Positions 8,410 through 16,509 of a DNA stretch of 38,513 nt are shown here, in pieces. The notes under the pieces are model-generated. The model ran no database searches and was not told the DNA's origin. It worked only from the letters and a program-made list of their open reading frames with translations. Position numbers and translations under genes: made by a program. Within the stretch, counting starts at the first letter, position 1. Every line of letters starts with the position of its first letter. Origin of the DNA: Falsiroseomonas selenitidurans (GTDB taxonomy: Bacteria; Pseudomonadota; Alphaproteobacteria; Acetobacterales; Acetobacteraceae); NCBI RefSeq assembly GCF_012103215.1, contig NZ_JAAVNE010000050.1, positions 1 through 38,513 on the forward strand, given 5' to 3'.

Positions 8410-9276
8410 ATGGAGGATCCCTTCCCGCCGCTGGCCGCGCTGCGCACCTTCGCCCTGGTGGCGGAGACCGGCAGCCTGACCGCCGCCGGCGCCCGGCTGA
8501 ACCTGACCCAGCCCGCCATCAGCCGCCGGATCCGGGAGCTGGAGGCGGCACTCGGCGTCACCCTGGTGCACCGGGGCGCCAATGCCTTGCGGCTGACCGA
8601 GGACGGGCTGCGCTATGCCGCCTCCCTGCAGCAGGCCTTCTCCGGCATCGCCGCGGCGACGCTGGCGCTGCGCGGCGCGGCCGCGGCGCCGCTGCGCATC
8701 CGCGCCTACACCACCTGGGCCATGCGCTGGCTGATCCCGCGCCTGCCGCGCTTCCGGGAACGCCATCCGGGGCTGGAGGTGGAGGTGGTGACGGCGACCA
8801 CCCCCGTGGTGGATTTCGCGCGGGAGGGGCTGGACGCCGCCATCCGCACCGCCCCCGCCGGCACGCCGCCGCTGCGCGGCGCGGTGCGGCTGCAGGCCGT
8901 GCATGTGGCGCCCTTCGCCGCGCCGGCCGCCGCGCGCCAGGGGCTGGAGCGCCTGACCTGGCTCGGCAGCCGTGTCCGGCCGCGCGACTGGGCCAGCTGG
9001 TGCGCCGCCGCCGGCCGGCCGGCCCCCGCCGCGCCACCCCTGCTGTTCGAGAGCACCTCGCTCGCCATCCAGGCGGCGCTGGAGGGGCTGGGCGCGGTGA
9101 TCTGCACGCCGGGCTTCGTCAGCGACGAGCTGCGCCGCCGCCGGCTGCGACCGCTCTCGCCCCTGCAGGCGGCGACCGGCGATCACTACTGGCTGCTGCT
9201 GCCCCCCGGCCCACCGCGCAGCGGCAGCGCGGCCTTCCGCGACTGGCTGGCGGAGGAGGCAAGCCGGCCGGCCTGA
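8410..9276 (+). CDS. LysR-family transcriptional regulator (GcvA-like)
   Basis: 288 residues from the ATG at 8410. An ATG 36 bp upstream is in frame, but MEDPFPPLAALRTFALVAET is the typical LTTR start. The winged helix-turn-helix lies at about 20-50 (GSLTAAGARLNLTQPAISRR) with the linker helix following. The effector domain contains LRIRAYTTWAMRWLIPRLPRF, the pattern of the GcvA subgroup. It is divergent from the TctC-crotonase-ligase operon and most likely activates it in response to its carboxylate substrate; that link is inferred from position. Confidence 0.9.
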   Translation: MEDPFPPLAALRTFALVAETGSLTAAGARLNLTQPAISRRIRELEAALGVTLVHRGANALRLTEDGLRYAASLQQAFSGIAAATLALRGAAAAPLRIRAYTTWAMRWLIPRLPRFRERHPGLEVEVVTATTPVVDFAREGLDAAIRTAPAGTPPLRGAVRLQAVHVAPFAAPAAARQGLERLTWLGSRVRPRDWASWCAAAGRPAPAAPPLLFESTSLAIQAALEGLGAVICTPGFVSDELRRRRLRPLSPLQAATGDHYWLLLPPGPPRSGSAAFRDWLAEEASRPA

Positions 9277-9358
9277 GCCTGGCGGGAACCCGGGCCGTGT
9301 CATGCGAACGCAACATCTTCGTCATCGGCGCGTCGCAGCGCGGGGCTAAAGCCGCGCC

Positions 9359-10471
9359 ATGTTGCCCGCCCCCCTCCTCCCTGGCGAAACCCTCTCTGGC
9401 GAAATCCGCCTGGATCGCGTCGCCAAGGCCTTCGGCACCACCAGGGCCCTGCAGGATGTGAGCCTGGTGGCCGCGCCCGGCCGCTTCGTGGTGCTGCTCG
9501 GTCCCTCCGGCTGCGGCAAATCCACCCTGCTGCGCGTGCTGGCGGGGCTGGAGGCGCCAGCCGCCGGCCAGGTCTTCCTGAACGGGCGCGACGCCGTGGC
9601 GCTGCCGCCGGCCGCCCGCGGCATCGCCATGGTGTTCCAGTCCTATGCGCTGTTCCCGCATCTGTCGGTGGCGGAGAACATCGTCTTCGGCCTGCGCGCG
9701 CGCGGCACGCCGAAGGCCGAACGCGCCGCACGGCTGGCCCGAACGGCGGAGATGATGGGCCTGTCCGGGCTGCTGGACCGCCGGCCCGCGCAGCTCTCCG
9801 GCGGCCAGCAGCAGCGCGTGGCGCTGGCCCGCGCCGTGGTGGCGCAGGCGCCGATCTGCCTGATGGACGAGCCGCTTTCCAACCTCGACGCCAAGCTGCG
9901 GGCCGAGATGCGGCGGGAGATCCGCGCGCTGCAGCAGCGGCTCGGCATCACCATGGTCTATGTCACGCACGACCAGGCCGAGGCGATGAGCATGGCCGAC
10001 CAGGTTGTGCTGATGCGCGACGGGCGCATCGAGCAGGACGCCACGCCGGCCGAACTCTACGCCCGCCCCGCCACCGCCTTCGCCGCCAGCTTCATCGGCA
10101 CCCCGCCCATGTCCCTGCTGCGCCTGGTGCCGGGCGCGCAGGGCGCGGAGGTGGCCGGCGCGCCGGGCTTCACCGTGGCGCCTTCCGGCACCGCCGGCGC
10201 CACGCTCGGCATCCGGCCGGAGGAGGTGGCGCCGACCGATGGCGCCGGCCTGCCGGTGCGCGTCCTCGCCGCCGAATTCCTCGGCGCGGAGACGGTGCTG
10301 GCCTGCGCCGTGGGCGATGGGGCGGAGGCGATGCAGGCGCGCATCCCCGGCCACCACGCCCTGCCCGCCGGCACGGCGCTCCGCCTGCGCCTGCCGCCGG
10401 CGCTGCATCTGTTCGACGCCACAACCGGCCGGCGTCTGCCGGAACCGGTCCGTGAAACCGCCTTTGCCTGA
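9359..10471 (+). CDS. ABC transporter ATP-binding protein, UgpC/MalK/PotA class
   Basis: 370 residues. Nucleotide-binding domain: Walker A GPSGCGKST (48-56), Q-loop MVFQSYALFPHLSV, signature LSGGQQQRVALARA, Walker B ICLMDEPLSNLDAK, H-loop VYVTHDQAEAMSM. From about residue 240 a TOBE regulatory domain follows (MSLLRLVPGAQ, LGIRPEEVAPTDG), typical of importers of sugars, polyols, glycerol phosphate or polyamines. It is the first gene of a run with two binding proteins and two permeases on the same strand; the next start is 16 bp away. No clear Shine-Dalgarno precedes the ATG; a GCGCGGGGCT/AGCCGCGC hairpin (about 9338-9357) lies there instead. Confidence 0.93.
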   Translation: MLPAPLLPGETLSGEIRLDRVAKAFGTTRALQDVSLVAAPGRFVVLLGPSGCGKSTLLRVLAGLEAPAAGQVFLNGRDAVALPPAARGIAMVFQSYALFPHLSVAENIVFGLRARGTPKAERAARLARTAEMMGLSGLLDRRPAQLSGGQQQRVALARAVVAQAPICLMDEPLSNLDAKLRAEMRREIRALQQRLGITMVYVTHDQAEAMSMADQVVLMRDGRIEQDATPAELYARPATAFAASFIGTPPMSLLRLVPGAQGAEVAGAPGFTVAPSGTAGATLGIRPEEVAPTDGAGLPVRVLAAEFLGAETVLACAVGDGAEAMQARIPGHHALPAGTALRLRLPPALHLFDATTGRRLPEPVRETAFA

Positions 10472-10487
10472 AACGGGAGCTTCCACC

Positions 10488-11771
10488 ATGACCATCACGC
10501 GTCGCCTCGCCCTCGGCACGCTGGCCGCCTCGCCCCTGCTCGCCGCGCCGGCGCTGCGCGCGCAGGCGCCGGTGGAGATCGTGTTCAACTACCCGATCGC
10601 CGTCGGCGGCCCCATCACCCGCATCATCGACGGCTATTGCGAGGATTTCGCCCGCGCCAATCCGGGCTTCCGGGTGAAGCCGATCTATGCCGGCAGCTAC
10701 CAGGACACGCTGACCAAGACGCTGACGGCCATGCGCGGCGGCGATGCGCCGCAGATGGCCTGCCTGCTGGCCGTCGATATCTTCACCCTGATCGGCGAGG
10801 ACGCGGTGCTGGCCTGGGACGACCTGCCGGGCACCGACAAGGCGTGGCTGGACAGCTTCTACCCCAGCTTCCTGGAGAACAGCCGCACCGCCGGCAAGAC
10901 CTGGGGCGTGCCCTTCCAGCGCTCCACCGTGGTGATGTACTGGAACAAGGAGGCTTTTCGGGAAGCCGGGCTGAACCCCGAGACGCCGCCGGCCGACTGG
11001 GCGCAGCAGGTCGACTTCGCGCAGAAGCTGACGAAGCGGCAGGGCGATGCCACCAGCCAGTGGGGCATGCAGATCCCCTCCTCCGGCTTCCCCTACTGGC
11101 TGTTCCAGGGCCTGACGACGCAGAACGACGTCCGCCTGATGAACGCCGAGGGCAACCGCACCAACTTCGCCGACCCGAAAGTGGCCGAGGCCCTGCAGTA
11201 CTGGATGGACCTGTCGATGAAGCACCGCGTGCACCCCGCGGGCATCGTCGAATGGGGCACCACGCCGCGCGACTTCTTCGAGCGCAAGGTGGCGATGATG
11301 TGGACCACCACGGGCAACCTGACCAATGTCCGCCGCAACGCCCCCTTCCCCTTCGGCGTCGGCATGCTGCCGGCCGGCAAGCGCCGCGGCAGCCCGACCG
11401 GCGGCGGCAATCTGTATGTGTTCAAGTCGGCGAGCGCCGCGCAGCGTGAAGGCGCGGTGCGCTTCGCCCGCTTCCTGACGACGCCGGAACGCGCCGCGCA
11501 ATGGGGCATCGACACCGGCTATGTGGCGGTGACGCCGGCGGCCTTCGAGACGCCGGCCATGCGCGCCCATGTCGCCGACTTCCCGCCCGCCGCGGTGGCC
11601 CGCGACCAGCTGGAATTCGCCGTGGCCGAGCTTTCGACGCAGGAGAATCAGCGCGTCACCAAGGCGCTGAACGACAACCTCCAGGCGGCGCTGACCGGCC
11701 GCAAGCCGGCCGCCCCCGCCATGGCCGACGCCCAGGCCGAGGCCGAACGCATTCTCCGCCGCTATCGCTGA
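10488..11771 (+). CDS. ABC extracellular solute-binding protein 1 (family 1, UgpB-like)
   Basis: 427 residues from the ATG at 10488, preceded by GGGAGC. A signal peptide with twin arginines (MTITRRLALGTLAASPLLA) probably ends after ALRAQ. The mature protein has family-1 binding-protein features: YPIAVGGPITRIIDGYCEDF, AGSYQDTLTKTLTAMRGGDA, GVPFQRSTVVMYWNKEAFREAG, and a C-terminal ENQRVTKALNDNLQAAL helix. It captures the substrate in the periplasm for the permease pair downstream. It is clearly paralogous to the next gene, with about half the residues matching by eye in the regions compared. Confidence 0.92.
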   Translation: MTITRRLALGTLAASPLLAAPALRAQAPVEIVFNYPIAVGGPITRIIDGYCEDFARANPGFRVKPIYAGSYQDTLTKTLTAMRGGDAPQMACLLAVDIFTLIGEDAVLAWDDLPGTDKAWLDSFYPSFLENSRTAGKTWGVPFQRSTVVMYWNKEAFREAGLNPETPPADWAQQVDFAQKLTKRQGDATSQWGMQIPSSGFPYWLFQGLTTQNDVRLMNAEGNRTNFADPKVAEALQYWMDLSMKHRVHPAGIVEWGTTPRDFFERKVAMMWTTTGNLTNVRRNAPFPFGVGMLPAGKRRGSPTGGGNLYVFKSASAAQREGAVRFARFLTTPERAAQWGIDTGYVAVTPAAFETPAMRAHVADFPPAAVARDQLEFAVAELSTQENQRVTKALNDNLQAALTGRKPAAPAMADAQAEAERILRRYR

Positions 11772-11789
11772 GAAAGGACCCCCCTCCCC

Positions 11790-13067
11790 ATGACGCAGAT
11801 GACACGACGCGCCGCGCTGGTCGCCGGCGCCGGCCTGCTGGCCACGCCCGCCCTGGTCCGCGCGCAGACGGTGCGCGAGCTGACCTTCTACTACCCGATC
11901 GCCATCGGCGGCCCGGTGCCGCGGATCATCGACGGCTATTGCGAGGCCTTCCAGCGCGAGACCGGGATCAAGGTGAACCCGGTCTATGCCGGCAATTACG
12001 GCGAGACGCTGACCAAGGCCGTCACCGCCATCCGTGGCGGCGCCGGCCCGCATTTCTCCGTGCTGCTGGCGGCCGAGCTGCACAGCCTGCGCGACATGGA
12101 CATCCTGACGCCCTTCGAGGAGATCGAGGGCGCCGGTGACCTGGACGCCTGGACGCGCGGCTTCTTCCCGGCCTTCATGGCGAACAGCAAGGCTGGGGGT
12201 AAGACCTGGTCCGTGCCGTTCCAGCGTTCCACCGCCGTCTATTTCTACAACAAGGACTGGTTCCGCGCCGCCGGCCTGGACCCGGAAGCGCCGCCGCGCA
12301 CCTGGGCGCAGCTGGTCGAGGCCGGCCGCCGCCTGACGCAGGACGGCAAGTGGGGCGTGAAGATGTCCAGCAGCGCCGGCAACGGCCAGTGGACCTTCGG
12401 CGCCATGGCCAACCAGGCCGGCCACAAGCTGATGAACGATGCCGGCACGGAGACCTACTTCACCGATCCGCGCGCCGTGGAGGCCGCGCAGTTCTGGCGC
12501 AGCCTGGCCTTCGAGCACCGCATCACGCCGCAGGGCTCGATCGAATGGGGCGTGCTGGCGCCGGACTTCCTGAACCAGACCACCGCGATGATCTGGTCCA
12601 CCACCGGCAACCTGACCAACATGCGCACCAACGCGAGGTTCAACTTCGGCGTGGCCGGCCTGCCGGGCAAGGACGCGCCGCGTACCGTCGTCGGCGGCGG
12701 CAACCTCTACATCTTCAAGAACGCCTCGCCGGCCGAACGCGCCGCGGCGCTGCGCTTCGCCCGCTTCGTGGCGGCGCCCGAGATGGCGGCCGACTGGTGC
12801 ATGAAGACCGGCTACCTGGCGACGCGCCCCGAGGCGTGGGAGACGGAAAGCCTGCGCCGCTACACCAGCGAATTCCCGGCGGCATTGGTGGCGAAGGACC
12901 AGATCCCGGTCGCCACCGGCGAGTTGTCCACCTTCGAGAACCAGCGCGTCTACAAGGCGCTGAACGACAACCTGCAGGCCATGCTCTCCGGCGGCAAATC
13001 CGCGCAGCAGGCGATGGCCGACACCCAGGCCGAAGCCACGCGCGTCCTGCGCCCGTTCCGCGGCTGA
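11790..13067 (+). CDS. ABC extracellular solute-binding protein 2 (tandem paralogue)
   Basis: 425 residues, starting 18 bp after the first binding-protein gene with GAAAGGACC as ribosome-binding site. Twin-arginine signal MTQMTRRAALVAGAGLLA with cleavage near LVRAQ. The mature protein repeats the landmarks of its neighbour: YPIAIGGPVPRIIDGYCEAF, AGNYGETLTKAVTAIRGG, SVPFQRSTAVYFYNKDWFRAAG, ENQRVYKALNDNLQAML. The two diverge in the segment after the AIRGG motif and around the middle hinge, so they may bind different ligands. Both are full length with intact signals, so neither looks like a pseudogene. Confidence 0.92.
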   Translation: MTQMTRRAALVAGAGLLATPALVRAQTVRELTFYYPIAIGGPVPRIIDGYCEAFQRETGIKVNPVYAGNYGETLTKAVTAIRGGAGPHFSVLLAAELHSLRDMDILTPFEEIEGAGDLDAWTRGFFPAFMANSKAGGKTWSVPFQRSTAVYFYNKDWFRAAGLDPEAPPRTWAQLVEAGRRLTQDGKWGVKMSSSAGNGQWTFGAMANQAGHKLMNDAGTETYFTDPRAVEAAQFWRSLAFEHRITPQGSIEWGVLAPDFLNQTTAMIWSTTGNLTNMRTNARFNFGVAGLPGKDAPRTVVGGGNLYIFKNASPAERAAALRFARFVAAPEMAADWCMKTGYLATRPEAWETESLRRYTSEFPAALVAKDQIPVATGELSTFENQRVYKALNDNLQAMLSGGKSAQQAMADTQAEATRVLRPFRG

Positions 13068-13074
13068 GCCTGCC

Positions 13075-13953
13075 ATGAAGCCCGCCCGCACCACGCTGCA
13101 TGCCTGGCTGATGCTGACGCCGGCCATGCTGCTGCTGGTGGGCTTCACCCACTACCCGGCGATCGCCACCCTCTGGCATTCGCTGTTCACCACGCCGCGG
13201 GCCACCCGGCCCGCGCGCTTCATCGGCGCCGAGAACTACCTGGCGCTGGCCGATGACCCGGTGTTCTGGCAGGCGCTGTGGAACAACCTGGTCTATGCCG
13301 GCGCCACCATCCCGCTGTCGATCGGGCTGGCGCTCGCCATGGCGATGTGGGTGAACGGCCGGCTCGCCGGCCGCACCGCGCTGCGCATCGCCTATTTCAC
13401 GCCGACGGTGCTGCCGATGATCGCGGTGGCGAACCTCTGGCTGTTCTTCTACACGCCCGATTACGGGCTGCTGGACCAGCTTACCGCCACCCTGTTCGGC
13501 TGGGGCCCGACCAACTGGATCGGTCAGCAGGAGACCGCGCTGGGCGCGATGATCGCCGTCGCCGTCTGGAAGGAAGCCGGCTTCTTCATGATCTTCTACC
13601 TGGCGGCGCTGCAGGCGGTGCCGCCCAACCTCTACGAGGCCGCCGCCATCGAGGGTGCCTCCCGCCTGCGGGTGTTCCTGCGCGTCACCCTGCCGCTGCT
13701 GGGGCCGACCACGCTGTTCATCGCGGTGAACGCCGTGATCAACGGCTTCCGGCTGGTGGACCATATCATCGTCATGACGCGCGGCGGGCCGGACAACGCG
13801 ACGGCGCTGCTGCTGACGCATATCTACGAGCTCGGCTTCCGCTTCTGGGACACCGCCGCGGCCTCCGCCCTCACCATGATCCTCCTGGCAATGCTGGCGC
13901 TGGCGGCGGCGGCGCAATTCGCCTTCGCCGCCCGGCGGGTGCACTACCGGTGA
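13075..13953 (+). CDS. ABC transporter permease (UgpA/MalF-like)
   Basis: 292 residues with six predicted membrane helices, the first at about 10-30 (AWLMLTPAMLLLVGFTHY). The cytoplasmic coupling loop is LYEAAAIEGASRLRVFLRVT, matching the EAA motif of MalF/UgpA permeases. It pairs with the next gene to form the membrane channel powered by the ATPase at 9359. The start lies 7 bp after the second binding protein and the stop overlaps the next start. Confidence 0.93.
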   Translation: MKPARTTLHAWLMLTPAMLLLVGFTHYPAIATLWHSLFTTPRATRPARFIGAENYLALADDPVFWQALWNNLVYAGATIPLSIGLALAMAMWVNGRLAGRTALRIAYFTPTVLPMIAVANLWLFFYTPDYGLLDQLTATLFGWGPTNWIGQQETALGAMIAVAVWKEAGFFMIFYLAALQAVPPNLYEAAAIEGASRLRVFLRVTLPLLGPTTLFIAVNAVINGFRLVDHIIVMTRGGPDNATALLLTHIYELGFRFWDTAAASALTMILLAMLALAAAAQFAFAARRVHYR

Positions 13954-14792
13954 GTGCGACGACGATCCCCCAGGCCTCCGCCCTGCCCCGCCTCGGCACG
14001 CTGCTGGAGACCGTGGCGGCCTGGCTGCTGGCGCTGGCCTGGGTCGCGCCGCTGCTCTACGCTGTCTGGGCCGCGATCCATCCCACCGGCTACGCCACGC
14101 GCTTCGAGCTCTTCGCGCCGCTGACGCTGGCCAATTTCGCCGCGGCCTGGGAGGCCGCGCCCTTCGCGCGCTACTTCCTCAACACCTTCGCGCTGGTGAC
14201 GATGGTGGTGGTGGCGCAATTCGTGCTGTGCACCCTGGCCGCCTTCGCCTTCGCCCGCGCCGCCTTCCCCGGCAGCGGGATCCTGTTCGGGCTGGTGCTG
14301 GTGCAGCTGATGATCATGCCGGACATCCTGCTGGTGGAGAATTACCGCACCATGCGGGCGCTGGGGCTGGTGGACACGATCCTGGCGATCGGCCTGCCCT
14401 ACATGGCCAGCGCCTTCGGCATCTTCCTGCTGCGGCAGACCTTCAAGCAGGTGCCGAAGGAGCTGGAGGAAGCGGCGCGGGTGGAAGGCTGCGGCACGCT
14501 GGCCATCCTGCTGCGCGTCTATGTGCCGCTGGCCAAGCCCACCTACCTGGCCTATGGCCTGACCAGCGTCTCCTACCACTGGAACAACTTCCTCTGGCCG
14601 CTGGTCATCACCAACAGCGTGGAGACGCGGCCCCTGACGGTGGGGCTTTCGGTGTTCGCCTCCACCGACCAGGGGATCGATTGGGCGATCATCAGCGCGG
14701 CGACGCTGATGACCTCGGCGCCGCTGCTGCTGGGCTTCCTGCTGTTCCAGCGCCAGTTCGTGCAATCCTTCATGCGGGCCGGGATCAAGTAG
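13950..14792 (+). CDS. ABC transporter permease (UgpE/MalG-like)
   Basis: 280 residues from a GTG at 13950 that overlaps the previous stop (GTGA), implying translational coupling. The frame is open far upstream inside the previous gene, but VSATTIPQASALPRLG followed by the first helix (TVAAWLLALAWVAPLLYAVW) gives a normal length. The EAA loop is LEEAARVEGCGTLAILLRVY, with PTYLAYGLTSVSYHWNNFLW following, typical of MalG/UgpE. It is the second channel half of the importer. Confidence 0.92.
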   Translation: MSATTIPQASALPRLGTLLETVAAWLLALAWVAPLLYAVWAAIHPTGYATRFELFAPLTLANFAAAWEAAPFARYFLNTFALVTMVVVAQFVLCTLAAFAFARAAFPGSGILFGLVLVQLMIMPDILLVENYRTMRALGLVDTILAIGLPYMASAFGIFLLRQTFKQVPKELEEAARVEGCGTLAILLRVYVPLAKPTYLAYGLTSVSYHWNNFLWPLVITNSVETRPLTVGLSVFASTDQGIDWAIISAATLMTSAPLLLGFLLFQRQFVQSFMRAGIK

Positions 14793-14813
14793 CCGGCGTC
14801 CGGCGCCCCGCCA

Positions 14814-14909
14814 GCCTTGACCAACGCCGCAACGCCGGCCTTGACCAACGCCGCAACGCCGGCCTTGACCAACGCCGCAACGCCGGCCTTGACCAACGCC
14901 GCAACGCGG
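14814..14909 (+). repeat. Four tandem copies of a 24-bp repeat
   Basis: GCCTTGACCAACGCCGCAAC followed by GCCG is repeated at 14814-14837, 14838-14861, 14862-14885 and 14886-14909. The first three copies are identical and the fourth differs in one of its last bases (GCGG). It fills most of the 151-bp gap between the permease stop and the phosphatase start. The unit length is a multiple of 3 and one frame reads LTNAATPA, but no good start or ribosome-binding site precedes it and it is out of frame with the phosphatase. There are no spacers, so it is not a CRISPR. Confidence 0.95.
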
Positions 14910-14943
14910 CGATGCGGAACGCCCAGCCAGTGGAGCGCTGACG

Positions 14944-15726
14944 ATGACCGAGGACGAACTGCGCCACCGCCTGCAGGTGGCGGCCGCCATCGCCCGGGAT
15001 GCCGCTTCCCTGGCCTTCCGGATGCGGGCCGGCGGCATGGCGGAAACCACCTTCAAGGGCGCGCAGGACTTCCTGACGGAGGCCGATGGCGCGACGGAAA
15101 GCTTCATCCGCGCCAGGCTGGCCCTGGACTTCCCGGCGGAGGCGATCATCGGCGAGGAGCAGGGCGGCGCCGTGGCCGGCGAGGGGCCGGTGTGGATCCT
15201 CGACCCGATCGACGGCACCTCCAACTTCTCGCGCGGCGGGGACCGCTGGTGCGTCTCCATCGGCATGGCGCAAGGGGGCCGCGCGGTGCTGGGCGCCATC
15301 GCCCGCCACGCGCCGGCCGAATTGTTCACCGGCGCCACGGGCTGCGGCGCCTGGCTGAACGGCCAGCCGATCCGCGCCGCCGCCACGGCGGATATGCGCC
15401 GCGCCATCATTGAGGCCGGCTGGTCGCTGCGCCGCCCGGTCGCCGCCTTCCACCGCCTGGCGGAGCAGGTGATGGGCGCCGGCGCCGGGCTGAGGGTCGG
15501 CGGGTCCGGCACGCTGGGGCTGGTGGAATGCGCGGTCGGCCGGCTGGATGGCTATCTCGAATCGCACATCAACGCCTGGGACGCCTGCGCCGCCCTGGCC
15601 ATCGCGCGGGAAGCCGGCTGCTGGACCAGTGATTTCGACAGCGGCGACTGGATCGCGGCCGGCAACCCCATCGGCTTCGGCGCACCGGCGCTGGGCGAGT
15701 CCCTGGCCGCGATCCTGGCGGGCTGA
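14944..15726 (+). CDS. Inositol monophosphatase-family (FIG superfamily) phosphatase
   Basis: 260 residues. Metal-binding signature 1 is present as GEEQ (E71/E72) and WILDPIDGTSNFSRGG (D87, D90), with signature 2 near the C-terminus as AWDACAALAIAREAG (D213). These are the Mg2+ ligands of inositol- and sugar-phosphatases. Substrates could be inositol phosphate, a sugar phosphate or 3'-phosphoadenosine nucleotides; sequence alone cannot decide. Its position behind an importer of the sugar/glycerol-phosphate class suggests that it acts on the imported phosphorylated compound. A 24-bp tandem repeat separates it from the importer. Confidence 0.9.
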   Translation: MTEDELRHRLQVAAAIARDAASLAFRMRAGGMAETTFKGAQDFLTEADGATESFIRARLALDFPAEAIIGEEQGGAVAGEGPVWILDPIDGTSNFSRGGDRWCVSIGMAQGGRAVLGAIARHAPAELFTGATGCGAWLNGQPIRAAATADMRRAIIEAGWSLRRPVAAFHRLAEQVMGAGAGLRVGGSGTLGLVECAVGRLDGYLESHINAWDACAALAIAREAGCWTSDFDSGDWIAAGNPIGFGAPALGESLAAILAG

Positions 15727-15787
15727 AGCGCCCGCATTGCCGGGCCGGGCGCGGGCCGCGATGATGCCGGCAACGGAGGAGCCTGCC

Positions 15788-16390
15788 ATGCACATCGACT
15801 ACTACCTGTCGCTCAACAGCCCCTGGACGCATCTCGGCGCGGCGCGGATCGAGGCGCTTGCCGCACGGCATGGCGCTTCGATCCGCCCGATCCCCTGCGA
15901 TTTCGGCGGCACGGTCTTCCCGGCCTCCGGCGGCCTGCCGCTGCCCAGGCGCAGCCCGCAGCGCCAGGCCTACCGCATGCAGGAGCTGCGCCGTTGGCGG
16001 GAGGCGCTGGGCCTGCCCATCGTGTTGACTCCGAAACACTTCCCGCATGACGAGAATCGCGGTGCCGCCTGCGTGATCGCGGCGCGGGAAACCGAGGGCG
16101 ACGCCCCGGCGCTGGCCCTGGCGCACGCCATCCTGAAGGCGCTGTGGGAGGCGGAGGCCAATCCGGCCGACCCCGCCACCCTGGCCGCGCTGATCGCCGG
16201 CTGCGGCCTGGACGCGAAGGCGCTGCTGGCGCTGGCCGAGGACCCCCGCTGGCTGGCGCAGCGCCAGGCGGACAGCCAGGCGGCGCTGGAGCGTGGCGTG
16301 TTCGGCGCGCCGAGCTACGTGATCGGCGAGGAGATCTTCTGGGGCCAGGACCGGCTGGACTTCGTGGAGCGCCGGCTGGCGGCAGGCTGA
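15788..16390 (+). CDS. 2-hydroxychromene-2-carboxylate isomerase-like DsbA-family protein
   Basis: 200 residues from the ATG at 15788, preceded by GGAGG; the frame is open upstream inside the phosphatase gene. A thioredoxin-like domain opens with IDYYLSLNSPWTHLGAARIE, where serine (S11) occupies the glutathione-activating place used in kappa-class GST/HCCA isomerases. The C-terminus has ERGVFGAPSYVIGEEIFWGQ and DRLDFVERRL, diagnostic for the family. It probably performs glutathione-dependent isomerisation in aromatic catabolism or detoxification. There is no naphthalene pathway nearby, so the substrate is unknown. Confidence 0.88.
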   Translation: MHIDYYLSLNSPWTHLGAARIEALAARHGASIRPIPCDFGGTVFPASGGLPLPRRSPQRQAYRMQELRRWREALGLPIVLTPKHFPHDENRGAACVIAARETEGDAPALALAHAILKALWEAEANPADPATLAALIAGCGLDAKALLALAEDPRWLAQRQADSQAALERGVFGAPSYVIGEEIFWGQDRLDFVERRLAAG

Positions 16391-16413
16391 GCGGGGATCG
16401 CCGCCGCCGGGGA

Positions 16414-16443
16414 CGTTTCACCGAAAGCGAAGACGGTGAAACG
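16414..16443. terminator. Inverted repeat between convergent genes, probable terminator
   Basis: CGTTTCACCG (16414-16423) and CGGTGAAACG (16434-16443) are perfect 10-bp arms around a 10-base A/G-rich loop. It lies between the convergent HCCA-isomerase-like gene and the Kef antiporter gene. There is no T tract on either side, so it would be a stem-only terminator or an RNA-stabilising hairpin; a protein-binding site cannot be excluded. Confidence 0.5.
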
Positions 16444-16509
16444 GCACCGGCCTGCTGTTCCACCGCATCGTCCGAGCCGCCCTGCGAAGCCGCAAGGCTT
16501 GACAATGCG

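Noticed and set aside
10170..13148. A 992-residue minus-strand frame spanning the two binding-protein genes, with internal repetition
   Set aside because: The internal repetition simply mirrors the duplicated binding proteins on the other strand; no domain, start context or neighbouring operon supports it.
14814..14909. A CRISPR array
   Set aside because: The 24-bp units are directly adjacent with no spacers and no cas genes are present.
14817..15413. A repeat-containing protein starting LTNAATPA
   Set aside because: It relies on TTG with no ribosome-binding site and, after the repeat, runs out of frame through the phosphatase gene.
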